Shown: positions 44,804 through 53,391 of the stretch, piece after piece
Position numbering within the stretch: the first letter of the stretch is position 1
How the letters are laid out: each line of letters opens with the position of its first letter
Assembly (NCBI RefSeq): GCF_004681185.1
Contig: NZ_SRIF01000002.1
Coordinates: forward strand, 911,994 to 975,993
Direction of reading: 5' to 3'
Source: Haloarcula amylovorans
GTDB lineage: Archaea; Halobacteriota; Halobacteria; Halobacteriales; Haloarculaceae
Length of the DNA stretch: 64,000 nt
Notes under the pieces: model-generated
What the model saw: the letters and a program-made list of their open reading frames with translations, nothing else
Database searches by the model: none
Told to the model about the DNA's origin: nothing
Translations under genes and position numbers: made by a program

Positions 44804-45736
44804 TCAGGCCCGCGCGGTGAAGCGCGTCGCCAGGTCGCGGATGCCCTCACGCAGCGTCCACTCGGTCTCGAAGCCCGTCTCGGCCAGTCGGTCGAAGTTG
44901 ACGTGGTAGGACGGACCGGGATGTTCGTCCTCTAGATAGGTCACGTCGACCGGCGCGACTTCCTCGGAGACGATTTCGGCGATATCGGCTATCTGGTAGT
45001 TACCCTCGTCCGTGCCGACGTTGTAGGCCAGTTCGTCCCACGCGTCCGGGCGCAGGACTGCGTCGGCGTACGCTCGCGCGGCGTCCCGGACGTGGACGAA
45101 CGGCCGCCAGTTCGACCCGTCGCCGTAGACGGTGAGCGGGCGGCCGGTCAGCGCGCGGAAGACGAAGTAGTTCACGACGAGGTTGAACCGGACGCCGGGC
45201 GAGTGGCCGTAGTTGGTCGCCATCCGTAGCGCCGTGCCGGTCATGTCGAACTCCTCGCAGTAGTCGGCGAGCAGGGACTCGGCCTCTAGTTTCGTCTCCG
45301 CGTAGGGGTTGATGGGATCAGGGTCGACCGTCTCGTCGATGTCCGTACTCGTCGCGCGGCCGTAGACGTTACAGGAGGAGGCGAAGACGACGTGGTCTAT
45401 ATCGAGTTTCCCCGCCGCGTTGAGGACGTTCTCGGTGCCGTCGTAGTTGACCGCGAACGTCTCCTCGCGGCGGTCGTGAGTACTGGCCGCGCCGGTTATC
45501 GCCGCGAGGTGGACGACGCGGTCGACGCCCCGCATCGCGCTCTCGACGTCGCCGTACTCGGTTACGTCGCCGCGTCGGAACGCCAACCCGTCGCCGAGGA
45601 TGCCGAGCAGTGCCCGAGGCGAGCCCGACGAGAGGTCGTCCAAGACCGCCACGCGGTCGACCCGGTCGTCGTCCTGCAGGATAGGCAAGAGCGCGCTCCC
45701 GATGTACCCGCAGGCCCCCGTGACGAGAACGTCCAT
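44804..45736 (-). CDS. NAD-dependent UDP-sugar epimerase (GalE-like SDR)
   Basis: A 310-residue extended SDR. NAD motif is TGACGYIGSALLP, the HLAAITGAAS loop follows, and the catalytic serine and Y-x3-K lie in FASSCNVYG and INPYAETKLEAESL. A GalE-like FNLVVNYFVFRALTGRPLTV region binds the nucleotide. It starts 1 bp before the stop of the SQD1-like epimerase gene in the same operon. The sugar is unknown. Confidence 0.87.
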   Translation of the reverse strand: MDVLVTGACGYIGSALLPILQDDDRVDRVAVLDDLSSGSPRALLGILGDGLAFRRGDVTEYGDVESAMRGVDRVVHLAAITGAASTHDRREETFAVNYDGTENVLNAAGKLDIDHVVFASSCNVYGRATSTDIDETVDPDPINPYAETKLEAESLLADYCEEFDMTGTALRMATNYGHSPGVRFNLVVNYFVFRALTGRPLTVYGDGSNWRPFVHVRDAARAYADAVLRPDAWDELAYNVGTDEGNYQIADIAEIVSEEVAPVDVTYLEDEHPGPSYHVNFDRLAETGFETEWTLREGIRDLATRFTARA

Positions 45737-45737
45737 G

Positions 45738-46910
45738 TCAGTCCTCGCTGAGTACGCCCGGCAGGAAGCGGTCCTCGTGGGACTCGATGGTGTCGCTGTA
45801 ACGGGTCAGCGTCTGGAAGATGTCCTCGACGCCCTCCTCGAAGGACTGGGACTGCCCGCCGATGAGGTCGTCGTAGCGGTCGTACTCGATTTCCATCTTG
45901 TGGGTCTCGTCCTCGTCGCGCGGGTTCTCGAAGTGCTCGACGTCGACGTCGAGTTCGTGCTCGCCGCCAACCTCGGCGATGGTCTCGGCGATCTCGACGA
46001 TGCTGATGGCTCGGGTCACCTGATTGTAGACGGTGAGGTCGTCCGGGCGCTCGTCGGCGTCGCCGAGTGCGAGTTGCGCGAGCCCTTCGACGGCGTCTTC
46101 GAGCGAGACGAACGGCTTACGCTGTTCGCCCTTCCCGTAGACGGTGACGGGGTAGCCGGCGACGGCCTGGGCACAGAAGCGGTGCGTGACCGTCCCGAAG
46201 TAGTAGTCGAAGTCGAAGCGGGTCTTCAGGCGGTCGTCCTCGCGGGTCTCCTCGGTCTCGGTCCCGTAGGTGATGGCCGTGCGCACGTCCGAGATCGGGA
46301 TGTCGAACTGCTTGTTGGCCAGTCGGAGGTTCGCCGCGTCGTGGGATTTGGTGAGGTGATACCAGCTGCCGGCCATCGCCGGGAACGGCACGTCGTCGCG
46401 TTCGCCCTGATTCTCCATCGCCGCGCCGCCCTCGGGAATCGGGAACTCCGGCGCGCCGTAGACGCCCGTCGTCGTCGTTTCGATGACGTGGGTGTCGGTC
46501 ATGTCGTTCTCTTCGAGGCCCCACAGCAGGTTCCGCGTCGCCTGCATGTTGTTGTGCTGCGTATAGTTCGCGCGCTCGCCGTTGATCTGGGAGTACGGCG
46601 CGGAGGGCTGGGCGGCCGCGTGGACAATCGTTTCGGGCTCGTGGACCTGCAGGAGTTCGTCGACGGCGTCGCGGTCTGTCAGGTCCAACTCCACGAAGGA
46701 CATGTTCGAGACCCCGAGCGTCTCCTCGGCGGCGGCGAGTCGCTCGTCGATGGACGCGACGGGCGTCGCACTCGTCGCGCCGACGTCCTCGACCCACTCG
46801 CGGCGGGCGAAGTTGTCCACGAGGAGAACGCGATCGTCCGTGCGGTTCGCGATGCGCAGCGCGGTGGGCCAGCCGATGTAGCCGTCGGCCCCGGTGACTA
46901 GTATCGTCAT
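45738..46910 (-). CDS. SQD1/Agl3-like UDP-sugar epimerase (possible UDP-sulfoquinovose synthase)
   Basis: A 390-residue SDR resembling plant SQD1 and Sulfolobus Agl3, which make UDP-sulfoquinovose from UDP-glucose and sulfite. It has ILVTGADGYIGWPTALRIAN, the family-specific AAQPSAPYSQ loop, TTTTGVYGAPEFPIPEGG, and the catalytic YHLTK in SWYHLTKSHDAA. The order and spacing fit SQD1 better than GalE. Whether sulfoquinovose is really made here (for lipids or N-glycans) is inference. It heads the operon with the GalE-like gene, and tRNA-Pro lies just upstream. Confidence 0.78.
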   Translation of the reverse strand: MTILVTGADGYIGWPTALRIANRTDDRVLLVDNFARREWVEDVGATSATPVASIDERLAAAEETLGVSNMSFVELDLTDRDAVDELLQVHEPETIVHAAAQPSAPYSQINGERANYTQHNNMQATRNLLWGLEENDMTDTHVIETTTTGVYGAPEFPIPEGGAAMENQGERDDVPFPAMAGSWYHLTKSHDAANLRLANKQFDIPISDVRTAITYGTETEETREDDRLKTRFDFDYYFGTVTHRFCAQAVAGYPVTVYGKGEQRKPFVSLEDAVEGLAQLALGDADERPDDLTVYNQVTRAISIVEIAETIAEVGGEHELDVDVEHFENPRDEDETHKMEIEYDRYDDLIGGQSQSFEEGVEDIFQTLTRYSDTIESHEDRFLPGVLSED

Positions 46911-47039
46911 AGTTACTCAGTTCGTGAGTAACCTGCATCGAGTAAGTATCTTTTGCCCGGCTGCTGTCTCCACGGGCCGGACTCGTTCGTTCCGGAAGGG
47001 TTAAAAATCGGCCTCTCCTTTCTCCGATTGCTATCGCAC

Positions 47040-47112
47040 GGGCCGGTGGGGTAGCCTGGTATCCTTCGGCCTTCGGGTGGCCGTAACCGCGATTCGAATT
47101 CGCGCCGGCCCA
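47040..47112 (+). tRNA. tRNA-Pro (anticodon CGG)
   Basis: The 73-nt cloverleaf folds cleanly. Acceptor GGGCCGG (47040-47046) pairs with CCGGCCC (47105-47111), with discriminator A. The anticodon stem CGGCC/GGCCG encloses loop TTCGGGT, with anticodon CGG. The T stem CGCGA/TCGCG holds loop TTCGAAT. The D stem is short (three good pairs), as is common for proline tRNAs. A TTAAAAAT promoter element lies ~33-40 bp upstream. There is no intron and CCA is not encoded. It also marks the boundary to the accessory region. Confidence 0.95.
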
Positions 47113-47594
47113 TTAAACCCCACGGCTATTCAGGAGTCGAGGAAAATCGCCACATAGCGACGGGTTCAGGGTTCGCTTCTGCCGCATTGCGCTCCGAGGT
47201 TCACACGCACTCACGGCCACAGGCTACGCCGTCCTGCGGTTATCTAGAGCCGAGACCACTGCGCGGCCGAATAGCTACCACGCTCCGCGCGCCCAAGCAC
47301 CCTCGCGCGGTCCAAGTCTCTCGCCCCCACGATGATATCGGAGCGTGCGCTCCAGGTTCACGCGGGCCTCAAGCAGCAACCTCCTCCGCGCTAGGCCATC
47401 CGCGCACTCAGAGGTGAAGGTCTCCGATTGCTCGGGACGTACAGATTATCTCGGCTGCCGACCTAGTGGGCCTCTTATGCCGACAATAGATTTCGGAGCC
47501 CCAGTCCTGGCATACCTGCACAAGACCCATTCGCGCGATTCAGACGCACGTGCCTGTAGTCACTATTATTTGACTGTATAGCGACCAGATACGT
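47113..47594. other. 480-bp region between tRNA-Pro and the first cargo gene
   Basis: No convincing gene. Short open frames exist but have no family character. Two loosely similar segments (GCGCTCCGAGGTTCACACGC near 47186 and GCGCTCCAGGTTCACGCGGG near 47347) suggest an old duplication. The last ~40 bp hold TATTATTTGAC and form the likely promoter of the GHKL gene at 47595. Confidence 0.45.
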
Positions 47595-49037
47595 ATGTCA
47601 ACGTCATCACGGGAATTCGATTTGAACATGGAGGAAGTCCTAGAGGCGTGGGGGCCGGCAGATGCAGCACGCGAAATCATTGCGAACGCCCTGGACGAGG
47701 CCGCCCTTACGGACACGGATGATCCAGAAATCTACAGCGACGACGGAACGTGGCATATCAGGGACTATGGACGCGGATTCCGGTACGAGCATCTCACCCA
47801 AGCTGAAGACGAAGAGAAGCTGAATAACCCCGACAAGGTAATTGGGAAGTTCGGCGTCGGAATCAAGGACGCAATTGCGACTTGCCACCGGCACGGGATC
47901 GACATTACGATTCATTCACCGCATAACACGTTCACGGTCAAGGAAGCCCCGAAACACGGGTTTGAAGAAATCGAGACCCTTCACGTGGAGATTCACCCGC
48001 CGGAGAAAGACATCGAAGGCACCGAGGTCGTACTGGATGGAATCACCGACGAAGATATTGAGGCAGCAAAGCAGAACTTCATTCATTACACTGACGCAGA
48101 ATTATTAGAACAGACCCGGTTCGGGGACGTGTACGAAGTCCCAGAGAACGAGGATGCGTCAGTGTTCGTGAGTGGGCTTCGTGTGGCGTCAGAGCCGAAC
48201 TTTTTGTTTAGCTACGATATTACGAACACGACGAAGAAAATCAACGACGCGCTGAATCGTGAGCGGTCGAACGTAGGCCGGACGGCGTACTCGACGCGAG
48301 TGAAGAAGATCCTGCAAGCATGTGAGTCAGAGACTGTGGCATCCCGATTAGTCGATGATCTGAACAAGTTCGTGACTGGTGAGACGCATGATGAGTTAGA
48401 CTGGAAGCCGGTGCAGGTCCACGCTGTCAAGATCCTGAACGCAGAACGGGACGTTGTGGTGGCGACACATGATGAGCAGAATCGCAGTCAAAACTTGTTC
48501 GACAATGCTCGCGCGGACGGCTATGAGATAGTCACTATTCCTGACCGAATCAAGCCGGATATTGAGGACACTACTGACGTCAACGGCGACCAGATTCGCG
48601 GGGTTGAAGAATATCATGAGGAGTACAAAGAGTCGTTCAGCTACGAGTTTGTTGACGAGGACGATCTTACGGATGAGGAGTTGGAGACGTGGGAGTTGCG
48701 GCACGACGTGTTCTCGTGGGTTGCACTACCGGATGAGGAGTGGGAAGCGAAAGTTTCGGAGTCACTACGAACGACAGATCCATCGAAGATGGTAACCTGT
48801 GAACACGGCGATAAGCTGGTTATCGTTCATAGAGATATCTTGACGTACGACACACAGAATTTTCTCCGCGACCTGCTGGATATAGTTGCGTTCGCGCATG
48901 GAGGTGAGCTACTCCATCAGTCCATGCTGGCGGACATCGCTGGTGCTGTCAGTGCCGAATTGGTCGAAGCGGCTGGACGGGCAGACAGCGATCCTGTATT
49001 CCCCGGAGAACAACTGGAGCCAGAGCCAGACGAATAG
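47595..49037 (+). CDS. GHKL (Hsp90/MutL-type) ATPase domain protein
   Basis: A 480-residue protein with a Bergerat-fold ATPase. The N-box is EIIANALDEA (27-36), motif G1 is DYGRGF (57-62), and motif G2 is GKFGVGIKDA (84-93), all intact. The rest of the N-terminal half resembles the GHKL core up to ~200. The C-terminal ~280 residues are acidic, with no MutL endonuclease motif or kinase domain that I can recognise. Solitary GHKL ATPases are found in defence loci and as MORC-like proteins; function here is unknown. It is the first gene of the island and its AT-rich composition differs from the chromosome upstream. Confidence 0.8.
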   Translation: MSTSSREFDLNMEEVLEAWGPADAAREIIANALDEAALTDTDDPEIYSDDGTWHIRDYGRGFRYEHLTQAEDEEKLNNPDKVIGKFGVGIKDAIATCHRHGIDITIHSPHNTFTVKEAPKHGFEEIETLHVEIHPPEKDIEGTEVVLDGITDEDIEAAKQNFIHYTDAELLEQTRFGDVYEVPENEDASVFVSGLRVASEPNFLFSYDITNTTKKINDALNRERSNVGRTAYSTRVKKILQACESETVASRLVDDLNKFVTGETHDELDWKPVQVHAVKILNAERDVVVATHDEQNRSQNLFDNARADGYEIVTIPDRIKPDIEDTTDVNGDQIRGVEEYHEEYKESFSYEFVDEDDLTDEELETWELRHDVFSWVALPDEEWEAKVSESLRTTDPSKMVTCEHGDKLVIVHRDILTYDTQNFLRDLLDIVAFAHGGELLHQSMLADIAGAVSAELVEAAGRADSDPVFPGEQLEPEPDE

Positions 49038-49285
49038 CACCGCCATAGACTCAATATGATATCTGGCATAGTGAGTCTCTCCTCATAAACGCTGAGAGCA
49101 GCGTCGTTGTTCTGCACTCGTGATTTGCGTTGGAGACGAGTGACTATGGAAAGTATACTCGATTGACACAGTCTGGAATCAAAACTAGATGAAGACGTGA
49201 GGAGTTGTTCCTGTCCTACATGGGTATGAACACTTGGAGGGCATTTTTCCCGGCGTGTAAGTCACTCTGCGAGCTACGATACCCT

Positions 49286-49672
49286 ATGGACACGACGGAT
49301 CTCCGTCTCATGCAGCAAATTAAAGCCCATGAGTCCGGGGTGTTGAGCGTTGAAGAGCTAGACTATCGGAATACCGATTTGGGACGTGACCAGATTCGTG
49401 ACCGTCTCGAATCACTCCAGAAGACGGGCGTCGTCACAGCGTTACCTGCTGATCCGGTGCAAGATGATATGCCGAGCAAGTTTTGGGCGGTCACGGAACA
49501 AGGGATTGAGGAACTCAGGGCTCAGGGTCGGTCTGAACAGGTCGGTATTCTCAATAATGCGTGCAGCGCTGCCGAGATCATGTCGGCCGCAGATAACGCT
49601 CTCAACCGATCCGAGCGGATCAAGAAAATTGAACAGTTCGACGGCCGGCCGTCCATCCCAGAGCGGTATTAG
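49286..49672 (+). CDS. Winged-helix DNA-binding protein
   Basis: A 128-residue small protein. A winged-helix fold is suggested by LRLMQQIKAHESGVLSVEEL and GRDQIRDRLESLQKTGVVTA, then a wing with KFWAVTEQGIEEL. The long charged C-terminal helix may dimerise. I start at ATG 49286; the 27 codons upstream in the same frame look noncoding. It follows the GHKL gene on the same strand after a ~250-bp gap with no gene. Probably a local repressor. Confidence 0.7.
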   Translation: MDTTDLRLMQQIKAHESGVLSVEELDYRNTDLGRDQIRDRLESLQKTGVVTALPADPVQDDMPSKFWAVTEQGIEELRAQGRSEQVGILNNACSAAEIMSAADNALNRSERIKKIEQFDGRPSIPERY

Positions 49673-49773
49673 TTGGCGCGGTATATCGGTTGAAAAGTAA
49701 TTATAACTGATCGATCTGTATCCTGCGTCCAGAGAATGGACACAGCGCCGAGTGTGCACTCTATTCAGGCCTG

Positions 49774-49793
49774 CCTCCATTGTGGAGGTTTTA
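49774..49793 (+). terminator. Hairpin with T-rich tail
   Basis: CCTCCA (49774-49779) and TGGAGG (49783-49788) form a 6-bp stem with a 3-nt loop, followed by TTTTATT. It sits between the winged-helix gene and the next membrane protein gene, 30 bp before the latter's ATG. It may terminate upstream transcription or act in the leader. Confidence 0.45.
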
Positions 49794-49820
49794 TTCAACC
49801 AACTCGAGATAGCTCTGGAT

Positions 49821-50252
49821 ATGAGCGCCCTCGTAGATACTGGCCTTACTATCCTTGGTGGTGTTCTGAGTGCCCTTGCCGGAATCATCGTAGCAACCTA
49901 CCAGCTAAAATCACAGGATGAGGGCACCCGCCAGGATTGGTACGCCAGAACTGTTGTATTGGCGGATCAAGTTGAAAGGACAGTGGGAAGAGATGGTTCA
50001 AAATATTCAACTGCTCGAATAATGCAAACCCTATCTTCTCAACTTCGTGAACACGCTTCGAACGTCCCTGACGGGGTAGCAAATGAGGTTACTGAGTCAC
50101 TTGACGAAACTGCCTATTACTGCGAAGCGGCCGTTGCTACGACACCAGAGGGAAGCACCCAACAAGAGTACCAGTTGAGCGACAAGTACATGGGAAAAGC
50201 CGAAACAAAAGCAGGTGAGCTCAGTTCGAAGGCAAAGAAACATCTCGATTAG
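49821..50252 (+). CDS. Single-span membrane protein with soluble helical tail
   Basis: A 143-residue protein with one hydrophobic helix near the N-terminus (LVDTGLTILGGVLSALAGII, about 4-25). It is followed by a charged helical soluble part (DWYARTVVLADQVERTVGRD, then LREHASNVPDGVANEVTESL). I start at ATG 49821 because upstream codons lack coding character. It may tether a partner to the membrane. Family not recognised. It precedes the truncated recombinase by ~100 bp. Confidence 0.6.
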   Translation: MSALVDTGLTILGGVLSALAGIIVATYQLKSQDEGTRQDWYARTVVLADQVERTVGRDGSKYSTARIMQTLSSQLREHASNVPDGVANEVTESLDETAYYCEAAVATTPEGSTQQEYQLSDKYMGKAETKAGELSSKAKKHLD

Positions 50253-50274
50253 GTCTCTCCACGCCGTTTCGTAT

Positions 50275-50309
50275 CCCAAAATCAACTGTTTTGGGTGAGT
50301 CACCCAAAA
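50275..50309. repeat. Palindromic element with alternative pairing before a recombinase fragment
   Basis: TTTTGGGTGA (50289-50298) and TCACCCAAAA (50300-50309) form a perfect inverted repeat of 10-bp arms around one base. An additional CCCAAAA at 50275-50281 can pair instead with TTTTGGG at 50289-50295, giving mutually exclusive hairpins. It lies 45 bp upstream of the serine-recombinase fragment and could be a crossover site, an operator or a terminator. Confidence 0.7.
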
Positions 50310-50353
50310 CTTCGCTCCTTTTTCAGTTACCCCTCCGTATCCAGAACTACCCC

Positions 50354-50581
50354 ATGACGACCGCCTACTACACCCGGGTGTCAACCGATACCCAGGATCC
50401 AGACCGCCAGGTCGAGGAGATTCGTGACCACCTCGGTGAAGCCGCGTTTCGAGACGCACGAGCGTATGCTGACGTCGCCAGCGGAACGAAAGACGATCGT
50501 GAAGGGTTCCAACAGTTGTGGGAGGATATCGAAGAGGGTGTGATCGACCGAGTGGTCGCTTACTTCTTGGGCGCGTCATGA
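50354..50581 (+). pseudogene. Truncated serine recombinase (resolvase) N-terminal fragment
   Basis: A 75-residue frame starting YYTRVSTDTQDPDRQ with the catalytic Ser10 in the resolvase N-terminal motif R-V-S-T. It continues through ASGTKDDREGFQQLW and IDRVVAYF. Where a full resolvase continues into R-x-D-R-L-S-R, the sequence changes to LGAS and stops at 50581. The DNA-binding C-terminus is lost, so the enzyme is almost certainly inactive. Truncation next to the methylase-like gene suggests a recombination junction. Confidence 0.75.
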
Positions 50582-50624
50582 TATCAGGAAAACGTTCATC
50601 ATCAAGTGAGGGGTGGTCACGAGT

Positions 50625-53225
50625 ATGTCTATCTCGAATTTCAGGCAAGAGCTCCGAGAAATCGAAGGGGTGTCACGGGTTGCCGAACTCGCCGACGGCC
50701 TGCTGTTGATTGACGGGTCGGAAACCCTTCTCGTAGTGTATGGCGAGTCTCAGCAAGCGGGTCATCATTCTGACGATCGTCTGGAAGTGATTGAAGAGGA
50801 ATTTGATGCGGCAGATTACTTGCTCATCTCGATAGAAGGTGCCGTACTTTTGCTGGAGGGGAGCATCAATAATTTCGACGTTTCGTATCTCCCTGCGTAT
50901 CTTGGTGGTGTTGAACTAGATGGGATCCAATCAGCTGTGAGTAGTCTCATAACGGGTACTCTTGAACGGGAGCAGCTTCAGATGGACTACCTCTCTGAAG
51001 ATGAACGATACAGCGTTATGGAGCTCTTCGAACAGGTATTGGCTGCAAATCTAACGACCTACTATACACCACGAGAAGTTGCGAGCCTCGTCGCAAATTG
51101 GGTAACTGCCGGTGACCGCACGTCGGTTCTTGACGCCGCGTGTGGAAGTGGTGAACTCCTCACAGCTGCAATCGATGCCATTGATGAGCCGACGTATTCC
51201 ATGGGTGTGGACCAGAACGGATTAGCGTGTGCGATTACGGAAACACGAGTTCGTGAACGAGGAATCACAGACTGGCAAATCCGTACTGACAACTTCTTCT
51301 CTATGCTTGATGAGGTCTCTACCGATCCACAACGATCGCTTGACCAGCATCCGACCTCGGACGAAGAGAGAAACTCATTACCAGAAGCTGGATTCGACTG
51401 TGTCGTAGCTCATCCGCCAGAAGGCCGCGGTCTTCGAGAAAACGAAGATCGAAATAATTCGAATATGAGATCGCACTCACGGATTGAGCATCAGTTTGTG
51501 AATGCAGCGTGCCAGTTATTGGCTGATTCGGGCCGAGGTTGTTTCGTACTGCCGTCTCACGCTGTCCGCAATCTTCGGGAACGGGTTCTCCCAGACGGCG
51601 TCGTACTCAAGAGGCTAGTCAAACTCCCTGAAATAACGTTCCCAATTGTCGGGGTTGAGCCAGTAATAGCGTGTGTCGAGCGAACTTCGGGTGAGTCAAA
51701 GATCGGGATTCTGAATGTAACCTCATTCGATAACCTTGACCGTGTTTGTGGAGCAGTACATTCGATAGCAGCGGCTAAGACCGTCGATAACGTCGATGCT
51801 GTAAGCGTCCATTCGGATATCTCTACAACGACGCTCCGTACGCTCCTAGATGCACCCGGCGCGGCTCCGTTCTTCACGGGCAATCTCCCGACGCTTGAGG
51901 ATGTCACCGAAAGAATTGCAAGAGGGATGGCGACTGGCCATAATCGAGGTTTCTACTTCGATGAGGAGCAGTGTGCAGATTCAGGGATCGATGATAGGTT
52001 TTTCACTCCTGTTATCAAATCGATTCCTGAGGAAAATCCGATCACTAGCGAACATATCGATTACTACCTTTTCGATCTTCGTGAGTTTATCGAGGAAAAC
52101 AATCTCGATGCAAGGAATATTGACGAGGTTCTCACGGCCCTCGAACCCATCGATGCCAACGCTGCTGAACACGTCGAAGAAAGGATTGCTCCAGCAGTAC
52201 GCGAACGACACGGGTTGAACGGAGTCCTACCACGCTCAATATCAATAACCAATCCTGACCTTGTCACAGGAGCTACTACGTCCGAGGTAGCTTGGTACCA
52301 AGTCGAAGTCGATGCGGACGAAGTGCTCTATGATACTCGAGTAGTAGGAATCTCTTGCGAAGAAACACCAAGCCCAGACGCCCTTCAGACGCTCCTAAAT
52401 ACACCGTTGTACCAGCGGCTAAACAAAGCGCAACTCCCGAATTTCGACGCCGACTACGTTCAAGTACAGATACAGCCACTACGACACCTCCCAGTTTTCA
52501 TCCAGCAGCTAAGTAAGGAAACACTCGACCGGCTCAACGCGCTCAGCCCCTACAGTTCTCAAGAATCCCGGGAAACTGCTCGGACGATTATTCTCGAAGG
52601 TGTTGACTCCCCTTATCGGCCTGCTGTTTCGGAAACGTATGATGCAGTATCTCCTCTATCAACGTTAGCTGGGTACGAAACCCAGATTGAGCAGCTCCAA
52701 GCAGCGCTCGATCAGGTTGCCGAGATGGAAGACCTGGATACTCACCTTGTTGATGAAGAAATGATTTCTCGACTGGAAGAGACGTTCCGGTCCGCAGAGT
52801 TATTCACGTCCCGTGAACGGCTGGTTGCTGAATTGTTGGCGGTGTATTCTGAGGGCCGGTACTGGTCGTTTATGGGCGGAACGGCTTCGCAGTTCGAAGG
52901 TATGCTTCAGGATTACGTCGAAAGTACTGGTGGACGGGTCGATGAACGGGAAACAGAGGAAGGGAATACTCGACTTGAATACCGATACAGAAGCGCGGAC
53001 TGGAAGCCACTACGTCTGAAAGTTTTGCTCGATGATTTTTTCAGCGGGGAATTGTTGGAGGTCATGCAGAGCGTTCGGGAACAACGAAACGAGATTGCAC
53101 ATGGACGTCTTCTGGAGGACCCTGAGCTCAATGCTGATATCATCCTCCTCTCCTTCTTCGTGTTCACCTACGCCTTGTTGACCGAGTATAACGAGTATCT
53201 CGGAGCCGAAGACGCCTCAAGGTAG
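50625..53225 (+). CDS. Adenine-methylase-like protein with degenerate motif IV and C-terminal HEPN motif
   Basis: An 866-residue multidomain protein. A ~110-residue N-terminal alpha/beta domain is followed by the methylase region: YYTPREVASL (146-155, as in HsdM), motif I VLDAACGSGELL (168-179), and motif IV AHPPE (262-266), where active enzymes have (N/D/S)PP(Y/F). A TRD-like mixed segment spans about 420-690, and a coiled coil lies near 700. The C-terminal ~130 residues look all-helical and contain RNEIAHG (R821 to H826), matching the RNxxxH signature of HEPN ribonucleases. The GTG four codons upstream is an alternative start. It may be a modified-DNA sensor or toxin-like defence protein; that is inference. 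Confidence 0.75.
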   Translation: MSISNFRQELREIEGVSRVAELADGLLLIDGSETLLVVYGESQQAGHHSDDRLEVIEEEFDAADYLLISIEGAVLLLEGSINNFDVSYLPAYLGGVELDGIQSAVSSLITGTLEREQLQMDYLSEDERYSVMELFEQVLAANLTTYYTPREVASLVANWVTAGDRTSVLDAACGSGELLTAAIDAIDEPTYSMGVDQNGLACAITETRVRERGITDWQIRTDNFFSMLDEVSTDPQRSLDQHPTSDEERNSLPEAGFDCVVAHPPEGRGLRENEDRNNSNMRSHSRIEHQFVNAACQLLADSGRGCFVLPSHAVRNLRERVLPDGVVLKRLVKLPEITFPIVGVEPVIACVERTSGESKIGILNVTSFDNLDRVCGAVHSIAAAKTVDNVDAVSVHSDISTTTLRTLLDAPGAAPFFTGNLPTLEDVTERIARGMATGHNRGFYFDEEQCADSGIDDRFFTPVIKSIPEENPITSEHIDYYLFDLREFIEENNLDARNIDEVLTALEPIDANAAEHVEERIAPAVRERHGLNGVLPRSISITNPDLVTGATTSEVAWYQVEVDADEVLYDTRVVGISCEETPSPDALQTLLNTPLYQRLNKAQLPNFDADYVQVQIQPLRHLPVFIQQLSKETLDRLNALSPYSSQESRETARTIILEGVDSPYRPAVSETYDAVSPLSTLAGYETQIEQLQAALDQVAEMEDLDTHLVDEEMISRLEETFRSAELFTSRERLVAELLAVYSEGRYWSFMGGTASQFEGMLQDYVESTGGRVDERETEEGNTRLEYRYRSADWKPLRLKVLLDDFFSGELLEVMQSVREQRNEIAHGRLLEDPELNADIILLSFFVFTYALLTEYNEYLGAEDASR

Positions 53226-53337
53226 GGCCATCCCTTTGCTTCTCACTTGGACATGACGCCTCAAAGTCCCGCTTTTTATACTAGTTCATCTCCTACCGGA
53301 GTATGAGAAGCCCTAGTCCACGGGACGTACGGAAAGC

Positions 53338-53361
53338 GTCCGGGTGCTGGTACACCCGGAC
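53338..53361 (+). promoter_or_regulatory. Perfect 9-bp hairpin in the leader of the HNH gene
   Basis: GTCCGGGTG (53338-53346) pairs perfectly with CACCCGGAC (53353-53361) across a 6-nt loop, 30 bp before the HNH start. A likely TATA box TTTTTATAC lies at about 53273-53281, which would give a leader of 80-90 nt, long for a haloarchaeal mRNA. The hairpin could regulate translation or mark a former terminator. Confidence 0.6.
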
Positions 53362-53391
53362 TGGGTTTCTCTGAGGCTGTCAGATCCACCC

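Noticed and set aside
47090..47112. Second copy of the tRNA-Pro 3' end as attR inside the window
   Set aside because: I looked for the T-arm/acceptor sequence downstream and found none; the site may lie past 64000.
47187..47581. Short plus-strand frames just after tRNA-Pro, considered as an integrase remnant
   Set aside because: No tyrosine or serine recombinase motifs in any of them.
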